Assembly: GCA_021794775.1 (NCBI GenBank)
Contig: JAJYQG010000017.1
Span: 1 to 7,861 of the forward strand
Direction of reading: 5' to 3'
Length of the DNA stretch: 7,861 nucleotides
Source: Pseudomonadota bacterium
Lineage (GTDB): Bacteria; Pseudomonadota; Gammaproteobacteria; Burkholderiales; Ferrovaceae
The position numbers were made by a program, and so were the translations under genes. Positions 1 through 6,457 of this stretch are shown piece after piece (within the stretch, counting starts at the first letter, position 1; each line of letters opens with the position of its first letter). A model generated the notes under the pieces. It did not search any database. It had not been told where the DNA came from and saw only the letters and a program-made list of their open reading frames with translations.

Positions 1-560
1 TTGCGGGAGGGGCGCCCGTGGTGGGCGGTAATGTGTTGTTCGATGGACGGGATATGGTCAATACCCCGACCTGGCAGCGGGCAAGAGCAGGTTTGATGCT
101 GGTGCCCGAGGGGCGCGGAGTCTTCCCGCGTTTGACCATCACGGAAAACCTTGAACTGGGCCTTGAATTGGGGCGAACAGGAGCAGGCCTGGATCAGGTG
201 TACCAACGTTTCCCCCGTCTCGCCGAGCGTCGCACCCAGTTGGCGGGCACGCTGTCGGGTGGGGAACAACAATTGCTGGCCTTGGGCCGGGCCATGCTGG
301 CCAGACCCAGAGTGCTGTTGCTTGACGAGCCCAGCATGGGGCTGGCGCCTCAGCGGGTTGATGAGGTTTTTGAGGTGGTGGCCGAGTGGGTGGCGCAAGG
401 CATGACGTTGCTGTTGGTGGAGCAAAATGCCGAGCGCGCACTGGAATTATGTCCGCGTGTCATGGTGCTGGAGTCGGGGTGTACGGTATTTGCAGGAAGC
501 AGTGACGCATGTCGGGCCAGTGAGCAGTTGAGGGCTGCCTATCTGGGCGGGGAGGGTTGA
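1..560 (+). CDS. livF: LivF-type branched-chain amino acid ABC transporter ATP-binding protein (5' partial)
   Basis: This is the C-terminal 185 residues of an ABC ATPase whose start and Walker A motif lie before the window; the frame is open back to base 3. Visible family marks are a Q-loop-side segment reading VPEGRGVFPRLT, the ABC signature LSGGEQQ (252-272), Walker B VLLLDEPSMGLAP with the catalytic Glu at 327-329, and VEQNA (417-431), where LivF proteins carry Gln rather than the usual H-loop His. The C-terminal LRAAYLGG ending is also typical of LivF. The family energises import of branched-chain amino acids at the inner membrane, paired with LivG. livF is commonly the last transporter gene of its operon, which fits the change of function just downstream. 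The related urea transporter ATPase UrtE is the main alternative, but the VPEGR form favours LivF. A GTG at 18 is internal to the domain and is not the true start. Confidence 0.88.
   Translation, partial: AGGAPVVGGNVLFDGRDMVNTPTWQRARAGLMLVPEGRGVFPRLTITENLELGLELGRTGAGLDQVYQRFPRLAERRTQLAGTLSGGEQQLLALGRAMLARPRVLLLDEPSMGLAPQRVDEVFEVVAEWVAQGMTLLLVEQNAERALELCPRVMVLESGCTVFAGSSDACRASEQLRAAYLGGEG
549..556 (+). promoter_or_regulatory. Ribosome binding site deciding a TTG start
   Basis: GGGGAGGG lies five bases before the TTG at 562 and overlaps the last codons of the upstream ATPase gene. It supports the rare TTG start of the glycosyltransferase gene. The next in-frame ATGs would remove the first membrane helix and the acidic pair of the active-site loop. 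Confidence 0.7.
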
Positions 561-561
561 A

Positions 562-1983
562 TTGGAAAAAGTTGAGCGCCATTACTGGAGCCTCTTGACG
601 CTGGTCCTTTTGGCCTATGGTGCTGCGCTTTTTCATGGATATGTGGGTGAAGAGGCCAATTACACCATCATGTCGATGGAAATGTGGCAACGCCAAGTAT
701 TTCGCAGCGTGGTGGCCCTGGGGGGCATTGGGGGGCGTCCGCCCCTGTACAACTGGATCATGATTCCGGTTGCGCGTCTGGTGGGGTGGCCTCATGTTTT
801 GTTGGCTGCCCGTTTGGTTACCCTTGGAGCGACATTCGCCACGGCGCTGGTATTGGCGTGTTGGGCTAGGGATTTATGGCGTCACCCTTGGGCCGCGCGG
901 CTGGCTTTCCTGTTTTATTTGCTGAGTGCCGATGTACTGTTCTATCGAGGTTGGTTGGCTTATGCCGATCCCTTGTTTTCCTTTTTCATGGTGCTGTCGG
1001 CTTACGGATTATGGCGTGCGGCAACGCAACGTAATCGGATGTGGTGGATGTTGTCCTGGGTTGCGGTATTTGCTTCGTATTTGACCAAGGTGGTGACTTC
1101 TTACGCTTTTTATGGCGGAGTCCTTCTGGTGCTGCTCATGCGCGCGGAATATCGCGCTTTTTTTCTGTCACGTCGCGCGTTGGTTGTGGCCATGCTCGGG
1201 ATTCTCCCCATGGTACTTTGGATGATGGTGGTGGGAAGACAGGATGCTCTGCAGGTGCATTGGCAGATGAGCGACATCACGACAAAGTTGATGACGGTGG
1301 ATAGCTTTCCCCATTACCTCGAAAAGCTCGCGATGTTCCCGGTGACTTTTTGGCTGGGCCTGCTGCCTTCAGCCTTATGGGCCACGGTGGGCATGCTGTG
1401 GCAATGGAAGCGACGGGGTGTTTTGAGTCAGGAAAACCGGTCGTTGCTGGGCATGGCATTGGTGAATGTCCTGCCTTACTGGATAGCCCCCCAAAGCGCT
1501 GTGCGTTACGTTTTACCGGAATACGGTTTTATCATTCTGCTGGCGGTAGGCAGTTGTGTCGCACCGGATGGTTTGCCGCCTTGGCGCCTGTTACGACCAT
1601 GGCCGTGGCTGGGCGGGTTTGCCTGCCTGGGCATCTTGGTGGGATGGGGGGCTTTCCCCTATTACCAACAACAGGTACGTGGTCGGAATTATGAGCCTAT
1701 GGCCGATCAGGTAGAGGCTGCGGCAGGAACTGCCCCCATTTACACCATGGATTTTTCTTCCGTGGGGCTGTCGGTTGTTTCCGTCATCGACAGCAGGCAT
1801 ATGGACCGTCCACCCATTGTTGTGCCTCCGTCGGGTTTTACCGAAGGGGTGGTTTTGGCCTACACTCCCACCGATGTCAAAGGGGAGCGGCAGATCAAAA
1901 TCGAGGAGCAGGCAGAGTCGTTCTATCTTGTTTGTCGCGGGGCGCCGTGTGCAGCGCCAGTTTTTCATCGAGGGGGGCATTGA
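562..1983 (+). CDS. GT39-like (PMT/ArnT-type) polytopic membrane glycosyltransferase
   Basis: The protein has 473 residues and many membrane helices. The fold signs are those of the PMT/ArnT (GT-C) superfamily: a first helix at about 10-27, then a loop with an acidic pair (Glu30-Glu31, followed by Ala-Asn-Tyr) where ArnT-like enzymes have the catalytic Asp-Glu. These are followed by RPPLYNW (59-65), a second acidic loop with Ala-Asp-Pro (135-137), and RYVLPEY (315-321), the usual Arg-Tyr-x-x-Pro element late in the protein. A last helix near 348-366 precedes about 100 residues predicted to be periplasmic. Such enzymes move a sugar from a polyprenyl-phosphate donor to lipid or protein; the acceptor here cannot be read. 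The gene starts one base after the livF stop and its TGA overlaps the next ATG, so it is probably co-transcribed with both. Superfamily assignment is fairly secure; specificity is unknown. Confidence 0.75.
   Translation: MEKVERHYWSLLTLVLLAYGAALFHGYVGEEANYTIMSMEMWQRQVFRSVVALGGIGGRPPLYNWIMIPVARLVGWPHVLLAARLVTLGATFATALVLACWARDLWRHPWAARLAFLFYLLSADVLFYRGWLAYADPLFSFFMVLSAYGLWRAATQRNRMWWMLSWVAVFASYLTKVVTSYAFYGGVLLVLLMRAEYRAFFLSRRALVVAMLGILPMVLWMMVVGRQDALQVHWQMSDITTKLMTVDSFPHYLEKLAMFPVTFWLGLLPSALWATVGMLWQWKRRGVLSQENRSLLGMALVNVLPYWIAPQSAVRYVLPEYGFIILLAVGSCVAPDGLPPWRLLRPWPWLGGFACLGILVGWGAFPYYQQQVRGRNYEPMADQVEAAAGTAPIYTMDFSSVGLSVVSVIDSRHMDRPPIVVPPSGFTEGVVLAYTPTDVKGERQIKIEEQAESFYLVCRGAPCAAPVFHRGGH
1970..1977 (+). 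promoter_or_regulatory. Ribosome binding site for the 5'-nucleotidase start
   Basis: GAGGGGGG is followed after five bases by ATG at 1983. This fixes the start at the TGATG overlap rather than at an earlier in-frame GTG/TTG-type codon inside the glycosyltransferase gene. Confidence 0.7.
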
Positions 1984-2894
1984 TGGCGGTCGATCTGACA
2001 GGGAAGTTGGTGGTTGGCATTTCATCCCGCGCACTGTTTGAACTTGGTGAGAGTCACGCTTTGTTCGAACAACGGGGGGTCGAGGCTTACAGCCAATATC
2101 AGATCGATCACGAAAACGATCCCTTGCCCGAAGGAGTGGCTTACAGTCTGGTTAAGAAGCTGCTGGCACTTCGTAATCAAGCGGGTGAGCCGGGCGTGGA
2201 GGTCATTCTGCTTTCTCGCAACAGTGCCGATACGGGGTTGAGAATCTTTAACGCCATTGAGCATCATGGCTTAGGCATTACGCGCGCAGTGTTTTCTCGG
2301 GGAGAAACGCCTTGGAAATATGCCGAAGCTCTTGGCGTTCATTTGTTTTTGTCGGCCGATGCAGGGGATGTCAAACTTGCCCTGGAAGCAGGCATTGCGG
2401 CAGCCACCATCCTGCCGTCCCATGTCCATGCCAATCCCTCTCAGCAGTTACGCATCGCATTTGACGGCGACGCGGTACTGTTTTCCGACGAGGCCGAGCG
2501 GATATTCAAGTGTCAGGGGTTGGAGGCGTTCATTGAACATGAGCGCTCCCATGCTGGAACCCCCCTTTCCGGAGGCCCGTTCAAACCTTTCCTGGAAGCG
2601 TTGCACCGTCTTCAGCGTGATGGCAATCCGGAGAATCCACCCATCCGTACGGCGTTGGTCACGGCGCGCAATGCGCCGACCCACAAACGGGTGATCCATA
2701 CCCTGCGGGCTTGGGGGGTGCGTATCGACGAAGCTGTGTTCTTGGGTGGAGTCGAGAAGGGGCCGGCTTTGCATGCTTTTGGCGCCGATATTTTTTTTGA
2801 CGATCAGCGTACCCATTGTGACTCTGCGCGACAGCATGTGGCAACGGGTCATGTTCCCGTGCCGTCGGTTCAGCCAAACGGCGAAACGGGCTAA
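1983..2894 (+). CDS. Cytosolic 5'-nucleotidase (PF06189 family)
   Basis: The protein has 303 residues and matches the bacterial relatives of eukaryotic cytosolic 5'-nucleotidase I. The N-terminal segment LVVGISSRALFELGESH (9-25) and the stretch LLSRNSADTGLRIFNAIEHH (76-95) are hallmarks of the family. The HAD-type phosphatase core is visible later: AFDGDAVLFSDE (159-170) with Asp161 and Asp163 as probable nucleophile and acid, LVTARN (225-230) as motif II, and FFDDQ (271-275) as the acidic motif IV. The expected activity is hydrolysis of nucleoside 5'-monophosphates to nucleosides and phosphate in the cytoplasm. The ATG overlaps the upstream TGA, so translation is probably coupled to the glycosyltransferase. 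The reading frame is open further upstream, but the family N-terminus and the ribosome site both support 1983. Its stop overlaps the end of the convergent small gene by four bases. Confidence 0.85.
   Translation: MAVDLTGKLVVGISSRALFELGESHALFEQRGVEAYSQYQIDHENDPLPEGVAYSLVKKLLALRNQAGEPGVEVILLSRNSADTGLRIFNAIEHHGLGITRAVFSRGETPWKYAEALGVHLFLSADAGDVKLALEAGIAAATILPSHVHANPSQQLRIAFDGDAVLFSDEAERIFKCQGLEAFIEHERSHAGTPLSGGPFKPFLEALHRLQRDGNPENPPIRTALVTARNAPTHKRVIHTLRAWGVRIDEAVFLGGVEKGPALHAFGADIFFDDQRTHCDSARQHVATGHVPVPSVQPNGETG
2856..2890. terminator. Hairpin at the convergent gene ends (possible two-way terminator)
   Basis: A two-part stem, CCCGT-GCCGT against ACGGC-GAA-ACGGG, has a 12-base loop and a three-base bulge. 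It ends one base before the nucleotidase stop codon and lies at the point where plus- and minus-strand transcripts meet. Neither side is followed by a T-tract, so it is not a canonical intrinsic terminator. It may instead slow polymerase or protect mRNA ends. It lies within coding sequence, so chance pairing is possible. Confidence 0.3.
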
Positions 2895-3136
2895 CCGTGG
2901 CGGTCGTGCAGGCGTTGATCGATTTCACGGGCTGTTTCAAGCAACCCTTCATAGCCATCGCGCAATTGATCGGGTAAAGACGGGTCTCCCAAGGCAACAC
3001 CCAAGGTTTCGATGAGGCTGTAAATGATTCCTTTGGCAGCACCTAGGGCAATCTGCTCCTGTTTTAGGGCATGGTCCAGATGATCCAGACTGGCGCTCAG
3101 ATGTTCGGGGTTGGGTGGGCGTACAGAAGGTTGCAT
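2891..3136 (-). CDS. Small helical protein of unknown function (81 residues)
   Basis: I do not recognise this protein. It has no signal peptide, membrane helix or cysteine. After a proline-rich start (residues 4-10), the rest looks mostly alpha-helical, with leucines at helical spacing and several acidic and His residues (LDHLDHALKQEQ at 18-29). It begins six bases after the stop of the upstream small membrane protein gene, so the two are likely one transcript. The ribosome site is weak, which suggests coupling to that upstream gene. The TAG stop shares four bases with the end of the convergent nucleotidase gene. Composition is protein-like and the fit between neighbours is tight, both arguing that it is real. 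No function is proposed. Confidence 0.6.
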   Translation of the reverse strand: MQPSVRPPNPEHLSASLDHLDHALKQEQIALGAAKGIIYSLIETLGVALGDPSLPDQLRDGYEGLLETAREIDQRLHDRHG

Positions 3137-3142
3137 GGTGTT

Positions 3143-3328
3143 TTATCGGTGAAGATGACGAAAACGATACGCGGTATGCCACATGGCCGCAGCGCAGGCC
3201 CATGCGATGACTTTGGCGGTGTCCGAATCGATGATCAGGAAGTTCATTTGCAAAGCAATGGCAAATACCGTGACATTGAGCGCAAGTATGGCGAAAATCG
3301 TGAAAAGAACATTGATTGAGTTGAACAT
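3143..3328 (-). CDS. Small two-helix membrane protein of unknown function (61 residues)
   Basis: The protein starts MFNSINVLFTIFAILALN and carries two hydrophobic segments, about residues 6-28 and 37-50, separated by a short acidic turn (IDSDTAK). It ends in a basic tail rich in His and Arg (HTAYRFRHLHR). This suggests a hairpin in the inner membrane with the basic end in the cytoplasm. The frame is open upstream to a GTG/ATG-type codon at 3403. The ATG at 3328 is preferred because GGAGGGGG lies six bases before it and the extra 25 residues look unlike protein. It is the first of two small genes on this strand and is divergent from the polyferredoxin gene. I recognise no family; a subunit-like or regulatory small membrane protein is possible but not shown. 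Confidence 0.62.
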   Translation of the reverse strand: MFNSINVLFTIFAILALNVTVFAIALQMNFLIIDSDTAKVIAWACAAAMWHTAYRFRHLHR

Positions 3329-3334
3329 GGCGCG

Positions 3335-3342
3335 CCCCCTCC
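3335..3342 (-). promoter_or_regulatory. Ribosome binding site deciding the start of the small membrane protein
   Basis: On the minus strand this reads GGAGGGGG with a six-base spacer to the ATG at 3328. It argues against the longer reading that would start at 3403. Confidence 0.65.
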
Positions 3343-3408
3343 GCATGTTTCGATACGAGTATGGTATAGAATGACCGATTCGGCTCTGTAATGCAAGCGT
3401 CATGAGCT

Positions 3409-3415
3409 GAGGGAG
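3409..3415 (+). promoter_or_regulatory. Ribosome binding site of the polyferredoxin gene
   Basis: GAGGGAG precedes the GTG start at 3420 by four bases. A TTG codon follows directly as codon 2, so initiation could be at either. Confidence 0.55.
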
Positions 3416-3419
3416 AAAC

Positions 3420-4631
3420 GTGTTGAGACCCTACCATCACAAGCGCAGAATGGTGCAGGGCATGGTGCTGGCTCTGTTGATGTCGATTCCCCTGTTCGGG
3501 GTTTTTCGCATTGATTTTGCATCCGCACGTTTTGTCATACTGGGCCATTCCTTGGGGTGGGACAATTACCGTTTTCTTGCCGGTATGGTTCTGGTGGTGT
3601 TGAGTGTGCCTCTGTTGACCTATGTGACCATTGGTCCGGTATGGTGTGGCTGGGCCTGCCCGCAGAGTTTTTTGACGGAGATGGCCAATGCCTTGACCAC
3701 GCGTTTTTTGGGTAAGCGGGCCGACGTGCGGGTCGATGGCGCTGGCATGATCGTGGCGCCGACCAAAAATCGGCTGACGCGCTGGTTGGCTTTGGCGGGA
3801 CTTTTGCTCATCCCGTCTTTTCTGCTGGGTGTGTTGGTGCTGATGGGGTTCTACTCGAGCGCAGAGGTATGGGGTTTTTTGCTTGGGACGGCAAAGCGTC
3901 AGACCAACATGGCGGTCATGCTGGGTTTCTCCGTTTCTTTGTTTTTCATCGATATTGCGGTGATTCGCTATTTTCTTTGCGACTATGCCTGTTTTTATCG
4001 GATGGGGCAGCGGCTCTTTCAAACCAAAGAGGTTTTGCACATCGGCTACGATACCGACCGCGCTGCGGCCTGTGTCAAATGCCATTGTTGTGCCACGGTC
4101 TGTCCAACCCGAATCGAGCCCAATCGCATCAAGCTGCATGACATATGCATCGACTGTGGCGAATGCATCGATGCGTGCGACCGTTTGCATCAGCGAGGCG
4201 GAGATCAGGGTCTGTTGCATTTTGCCAGAGGCCATGGTGAGAAGGAAAGGCGCGCGGCCAAGCCATGGTGGAAACGCCACTTTTTTGCGGGCAGCATGGG
4301 TGCTGTCCTCCTTTTGGGATGTGCTCTGATGGCTTGGGGGGTGGCTACCCAACCGACGATCAATTTCCGGCAAATTGAGGCTCGGCAGCAGCGTCTGTTG
4401 CAGATTACCCGCGTTTGTCAGCCTCGTTGCGCTCCTTTGCAGACCGCATGTCGTGGCGATAATCTGAAGCGTTGCTATGAAGCGGCTGCCTGTACCTGTG
4501 CCTGCTCGCTGGAAATGGACCCATCCAATCCGCAGCATGCCATCTGGCAGTCCTGTGTTCGTATCAATCGTGAACATGAGCGGGCACTTGGCACCGCGTC
4601 ATCCCAAGCCGCCGGAGGAGGGCGTTTGTGA
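3420..4631 (+). CDS. CcoG/NapH-like membrane polyferredoxin with cysteine-rich C-terminal tail
   Basis: The protein has 403 residues. It opens with RPYHHKRR, as in CcoG proteins, then four membrane helices near 12-30, 52-74, 122-145 and 164-183. WCGWACPQ (75-82) and a C-x3-C pair (Cys187, Cys191) are the two paired-cysteine elements of the CcoG/NapH group. Two [4Fe-4S] motifs follow in a cytoplasmic stretch: Cys218-221-224-228 with a following Pro, and Cys243-246-249-253. A fifth helix (about 287-309) should place the rest in the periplasm. CcoG normally ends there in an Ig-like domain and is longer; this protein instead has about 90 residues with eight cysteines (333, 337, 344, 352, 358, 360, 362, 379). 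It therefore looks like an electron-transfer protein passing electrons across the membrane, perhaps for reductase assembly. Its stop overlaps the norD-type start. NapH or a general 4Fe-4S membrane protein are alternatives to CcoG. Confidence 0.82.
   Translation: MLRPYHHKRRMVQGMVLALLMSIPLFGVFRIDFASARFVILGHSLGWDNYRFLAGMVLVVLSVPLLTYVTIGPVWCGWACPQSFLTEMANALTTRFLGKRADVRVDGAGMIVAPTKNRLTRWLALAGLLLIPSFLLGVLVLMGFYSSAEVWGFLLGTAKRQTNMAVMLGFSVSLFFIDIAVIRYFLCDYACFYRMGQRLFQTKEVLHIGYDTDRAAACVKCHCCATVCPTRIEPNRIKLHDICIDCGECIDACDRLHQRGGDQGLLHFARGHGEKERRAAKPWWKRHFFAGSMGAVLLLGCALMAWGVATQPTINFRQIEARQQRLLQITRVCQPRCAPLQTACRGDNLKRCYEAAACTCACSLEMDPSNPQHAIWQSCVRINREHERALGTASSQAAGGGRL
4614..4622 (+). promoter_or_regulatory. 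Strong ribosome binding site of the norD-type gene
   Basis: GGAGGAGGG sits five bases before the GTG at 4628 and lies inside the last codons of the polyferredoxin gene. With the GTGA stop/start overlap it indicates coupled and efficient translation of the second gene. Confidence 0.75.
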
Positions 4632-6457
4632 CAGCAACTGTGCGACCACCAAGATTTTCTTTCAAAGCATTCTTGATTCGGCATCTGGGCTCGGGAAGCA
4701 TCGATCAGGAGCATTTGCTGCCACGGGTAGGCGTTTCTTATGAGACCGTGCGCCGCCGTTTGTTCTATTACGGGCGTTCTTTCTGGGGTAAGGAATTGCG
4801 CTTGGCATCGACCGGTTATGGTTGGAGTTGGCGTTATGGCCGACGCGTGAACTGGGATGAAGGTATCCTGTATTTGCCAGAATGGCTGGAAAATCAGGGG
4901 CCTGTCCCAGGTCAGGAGGTCTACCGTGCAGCTGTGGCCCATGCGCTTTGTCACGAGCGGTATGGCGTTCGTTACCCCCGCAAGGGGCTGGATGGTTTGA
5001 CGCAAAGACTGGTCGAGGTGCTTGAAGATGCCAGGGTCGAAGCCCTGGCGATTCGTGACTGCCCAAGCTTGCAAGGTTTCTGGAGCCGGTTGCATACGGT
5101 GGTGCCGGGCGGTTGGACAACGGGGCATTATCTGGAGCGCCTGGCGCGTGCATTGCTGGACCCGGATTATCAGGACGGCGACCCCTGGGTTCAGGAAGCA
5201 TGCCGGCAGTTTCTCATGCACGATGTGGGCGATACAGCCTTCATTCCGGGGCTGGCCCGTGCTTTGGCGCGGACTTACCGAAAAAAGCGTATTCGTTTCC
5301 ACGCCGACAGCGATGGTTTGACCCTGACCTACCGCGACGACAATCGTTGTTGCTGGGAGGAAGAACCACGGGCTGCCATGCATGGCATCACCAAGACCAA
5401 GGTCAGGAATCGGCGTTGGCGCTTGTTTGGCCTCAACCTCGACATGATCGATGAATCGGACAATCCCTCGGCCAAACAGGATTCATTGCTGGCCGCGCTG
5501 TTCAATTTCCGGCTCAACATTGGTGTGTCGGTGGAAGAAAGTGCAGACGACGCCCTAGGGGTATATCGCTATCCGGAATGGGATTACAAGGCCCAGGTAG
5601 AGCGATTTTCATGGGCCAGGGTATTGGAAAAGAATCCCCCGGAAGGGGATGCCGGTCTCGTGGATGACATTATTGCTGAACATAAGCCTCTGATTTCAAA
5701 AATGAGGTTTATGCTGGATGCGTTGCAGCCGACGGAGAGCTTGCGTCAGCGTAAGCTGGAAGAAGGGGAAGATGTCGACATCAACGCAGCCATTCAGGCT
5801 CAGTGCGATATCCGCATGAGGGTCCATCCCGATCCCCGCATCATGATGCGAACTCTGCGTAAGGAAAGGGATATCGCCGTATTGGTTTTGCTGGATTTGT
5901 CGCGGTCGACCAATGAATCTGTACAGGGCCAGGAACAGACGATTCTTGGTCTAACCCAACAGGCCTGTGTTTTGCTGGCCGATGCGATTGGCAAGGTGGG
6001 GGACCCTTTCGCCATTCATGGGTTTTGTTCGGACAGCCGGCATAACGTGAGCTATTACGTGTTCAAGGAATTCGGGCAAGCGTATGACCGGCAGGCCAAG
6101 GCGCGCATTGCTGGCATGCGTGGAAGATTGTCTACCCGTATGGGAGCGGCTCTGCGACATGCCACGGTTCACCTGGCCCAACAACGGAAGAGTCGGCGCT
6201 TGTTGATTATGCTGACCGATGGCGAACCTTCCGATGTGGATGTGCGTGACCGCAAATATTTGCGATACGACGCCCGGCGTGCGGTGGAAGATGCTGTGCG
6301 CGCTGGCATTCAGGTTTACTGCATGACACTGGATTCCGGGGCGGATCGTTACGTGTCGACCATTTTCGGAACACGCAATTATCTGGTCGTGGACCATGTG
6401 GCGCGCCTCCCGGAAAAGCTCCCCATGCTCTATGCTGGACTTACGCGCAAAGGCTGA
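4628..6457 (+). CDS. norD: NorD-type VWA protein, nitric oxide reductase activation (NorD/CbbO family)
   Basis: The protein has 609 residues, close to usual NorD length and well short of CbbO, its Rubisco-activating relative. The N-terminal half has the family segments HALCHERYG (105-113) and EDARVEAL (133-140). YPEWDY (315-320) and LEEGEDVDINAAI (377-389) come before a C-terminal von Willebrand A domain. That domain has a complete metal-ion site: DLSRS (Asp423, Ser425, Ser427), Thr503 in STRMG, and Asp531 in LTDGEPSD. NorD proteins act in the cytoplasm with the MoxR-type ATPase NorQ to make nitric oxide reductase active, apparently by helping load its non-haem iron. No norQ or norCB lies in the window; the gene before it is a polyferredoxin gene. 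The last 28 bases overlap the convergent HPP-CBS gene. The family is secure; the assignment to NorD over CbbO or a third paralogue rests on length and neighbours. Confidence 0.8.
   Translation: MTATVRPPRFSFKAFLIRHLGSGSIDQEHLLPRVGVSYETVRRRLFYYGRSFWGKELRLASTGYGWSWRYGRRVNWDEGILYLPEWLENQGPVPGQEVYRAAVAHALCHERYGVRYPRKGLDGLTQRLVEVLEDARVEALAIRDCPSLQGFWSRLHTVVPGGWTTGHYLERLARALLDPDYQDGDPWVQEACRQFLMHDVGDTAFIPGLARALARTYRKKRIRFHADSDGLTLTYRDDNRCCWEEEPRAAMHGITKTKVRNRRWRLFGLNLDMIDESDNPSAKQDSLLAALFNFRLNIGVSVEESADDALGVYRYPEWDYKAQVERFSWARVLEKNPPEGDAGLVDDIIAEHKPLISKMRFMLDALQPTESLRQRKLEEGEDVDINAAIQAQCDIRMRVHPDPRIMMRTLRKERDIAVLVLLDLSRSTNESVQGQEQTILGLTQQACVLLADAIGKVGDPFAIHGFCSDSRHNVSYYVFKEFGQAYDRQAKARIAGMRGRLSTRMGAALRHATVHLAQQRKSRRLLIMLTDGEPSDVDVRDRKYLRYDARRAVEDAVRAGIQVYCMTLDSGADRYVSTIFGTRNYLVVDHVARLPEKLPMLYAGLTRKG

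Larger units (their letters stand above)
3329..3419. promoter_or_regulatory. Divergent intergenic region with candidate promoter and short palindrome
   Basis: This 91-base gap separates the divergent small membrane protein gene and polyferredoxin-norD pair, so it should hold the promoters of both. On the plus strand an extended -10-like element, TGG then TATAGA, lies at 3362-3370; no good -35 is visible at the right distance. Just before it, ATAC-GA-GTAT (3353-3362) is a 10-base inverted repeat that could be an operator half-site pair. I found no convincing FNR box (TTGAT-N4-ATCAA) and no clean NarL heptamer. The promoter placement is tentative. Confidence 0.4.

Noticed and set aside
3351..3372. 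NarL heptamer or FNR box in the divergent control region
   Set aside because: The nearest heptamer, TACTCGT on the minus strand, breaks the TACYYMT consensus at position 6 and lacks a properly spaced partner. No TTGAT-N4-ATCAA match is present.
3329..3403. N-terminal extension of 25 residues for the small membrane protein
   Set aside because: The strong Shine-Dalgarno site directly before the ATG at 3328 lies inside this extension, and the extension would consume most of the divergent promoter region.
4416..4556. c-type haem site in the cysteine-rich tail of the polyferredoxin
   Set aside because: No CXXCH motif occurs there, so covalent haem binding is not supported.
2949..4577. Long open frame of 542 codons on the minus strand, opposite the polyferredoxin gene
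   Set aside because: Its translation is rich in His, Arg, Gln and Pro with no domain logic and no membrane or motif pattern. The plus strand encodes clear iron-sulfur motifs across the same bases and the frame also crosses two small genes, so it is an antisense shadow.
4475..5383. Open frame of 302 codons on the minus strand, opposite the norD-type gene
   Set aside because: It has low-complexity-like composition and no recognisable motif. It lies opposite conserved NorD-family segments, so it is an antisense shadow.
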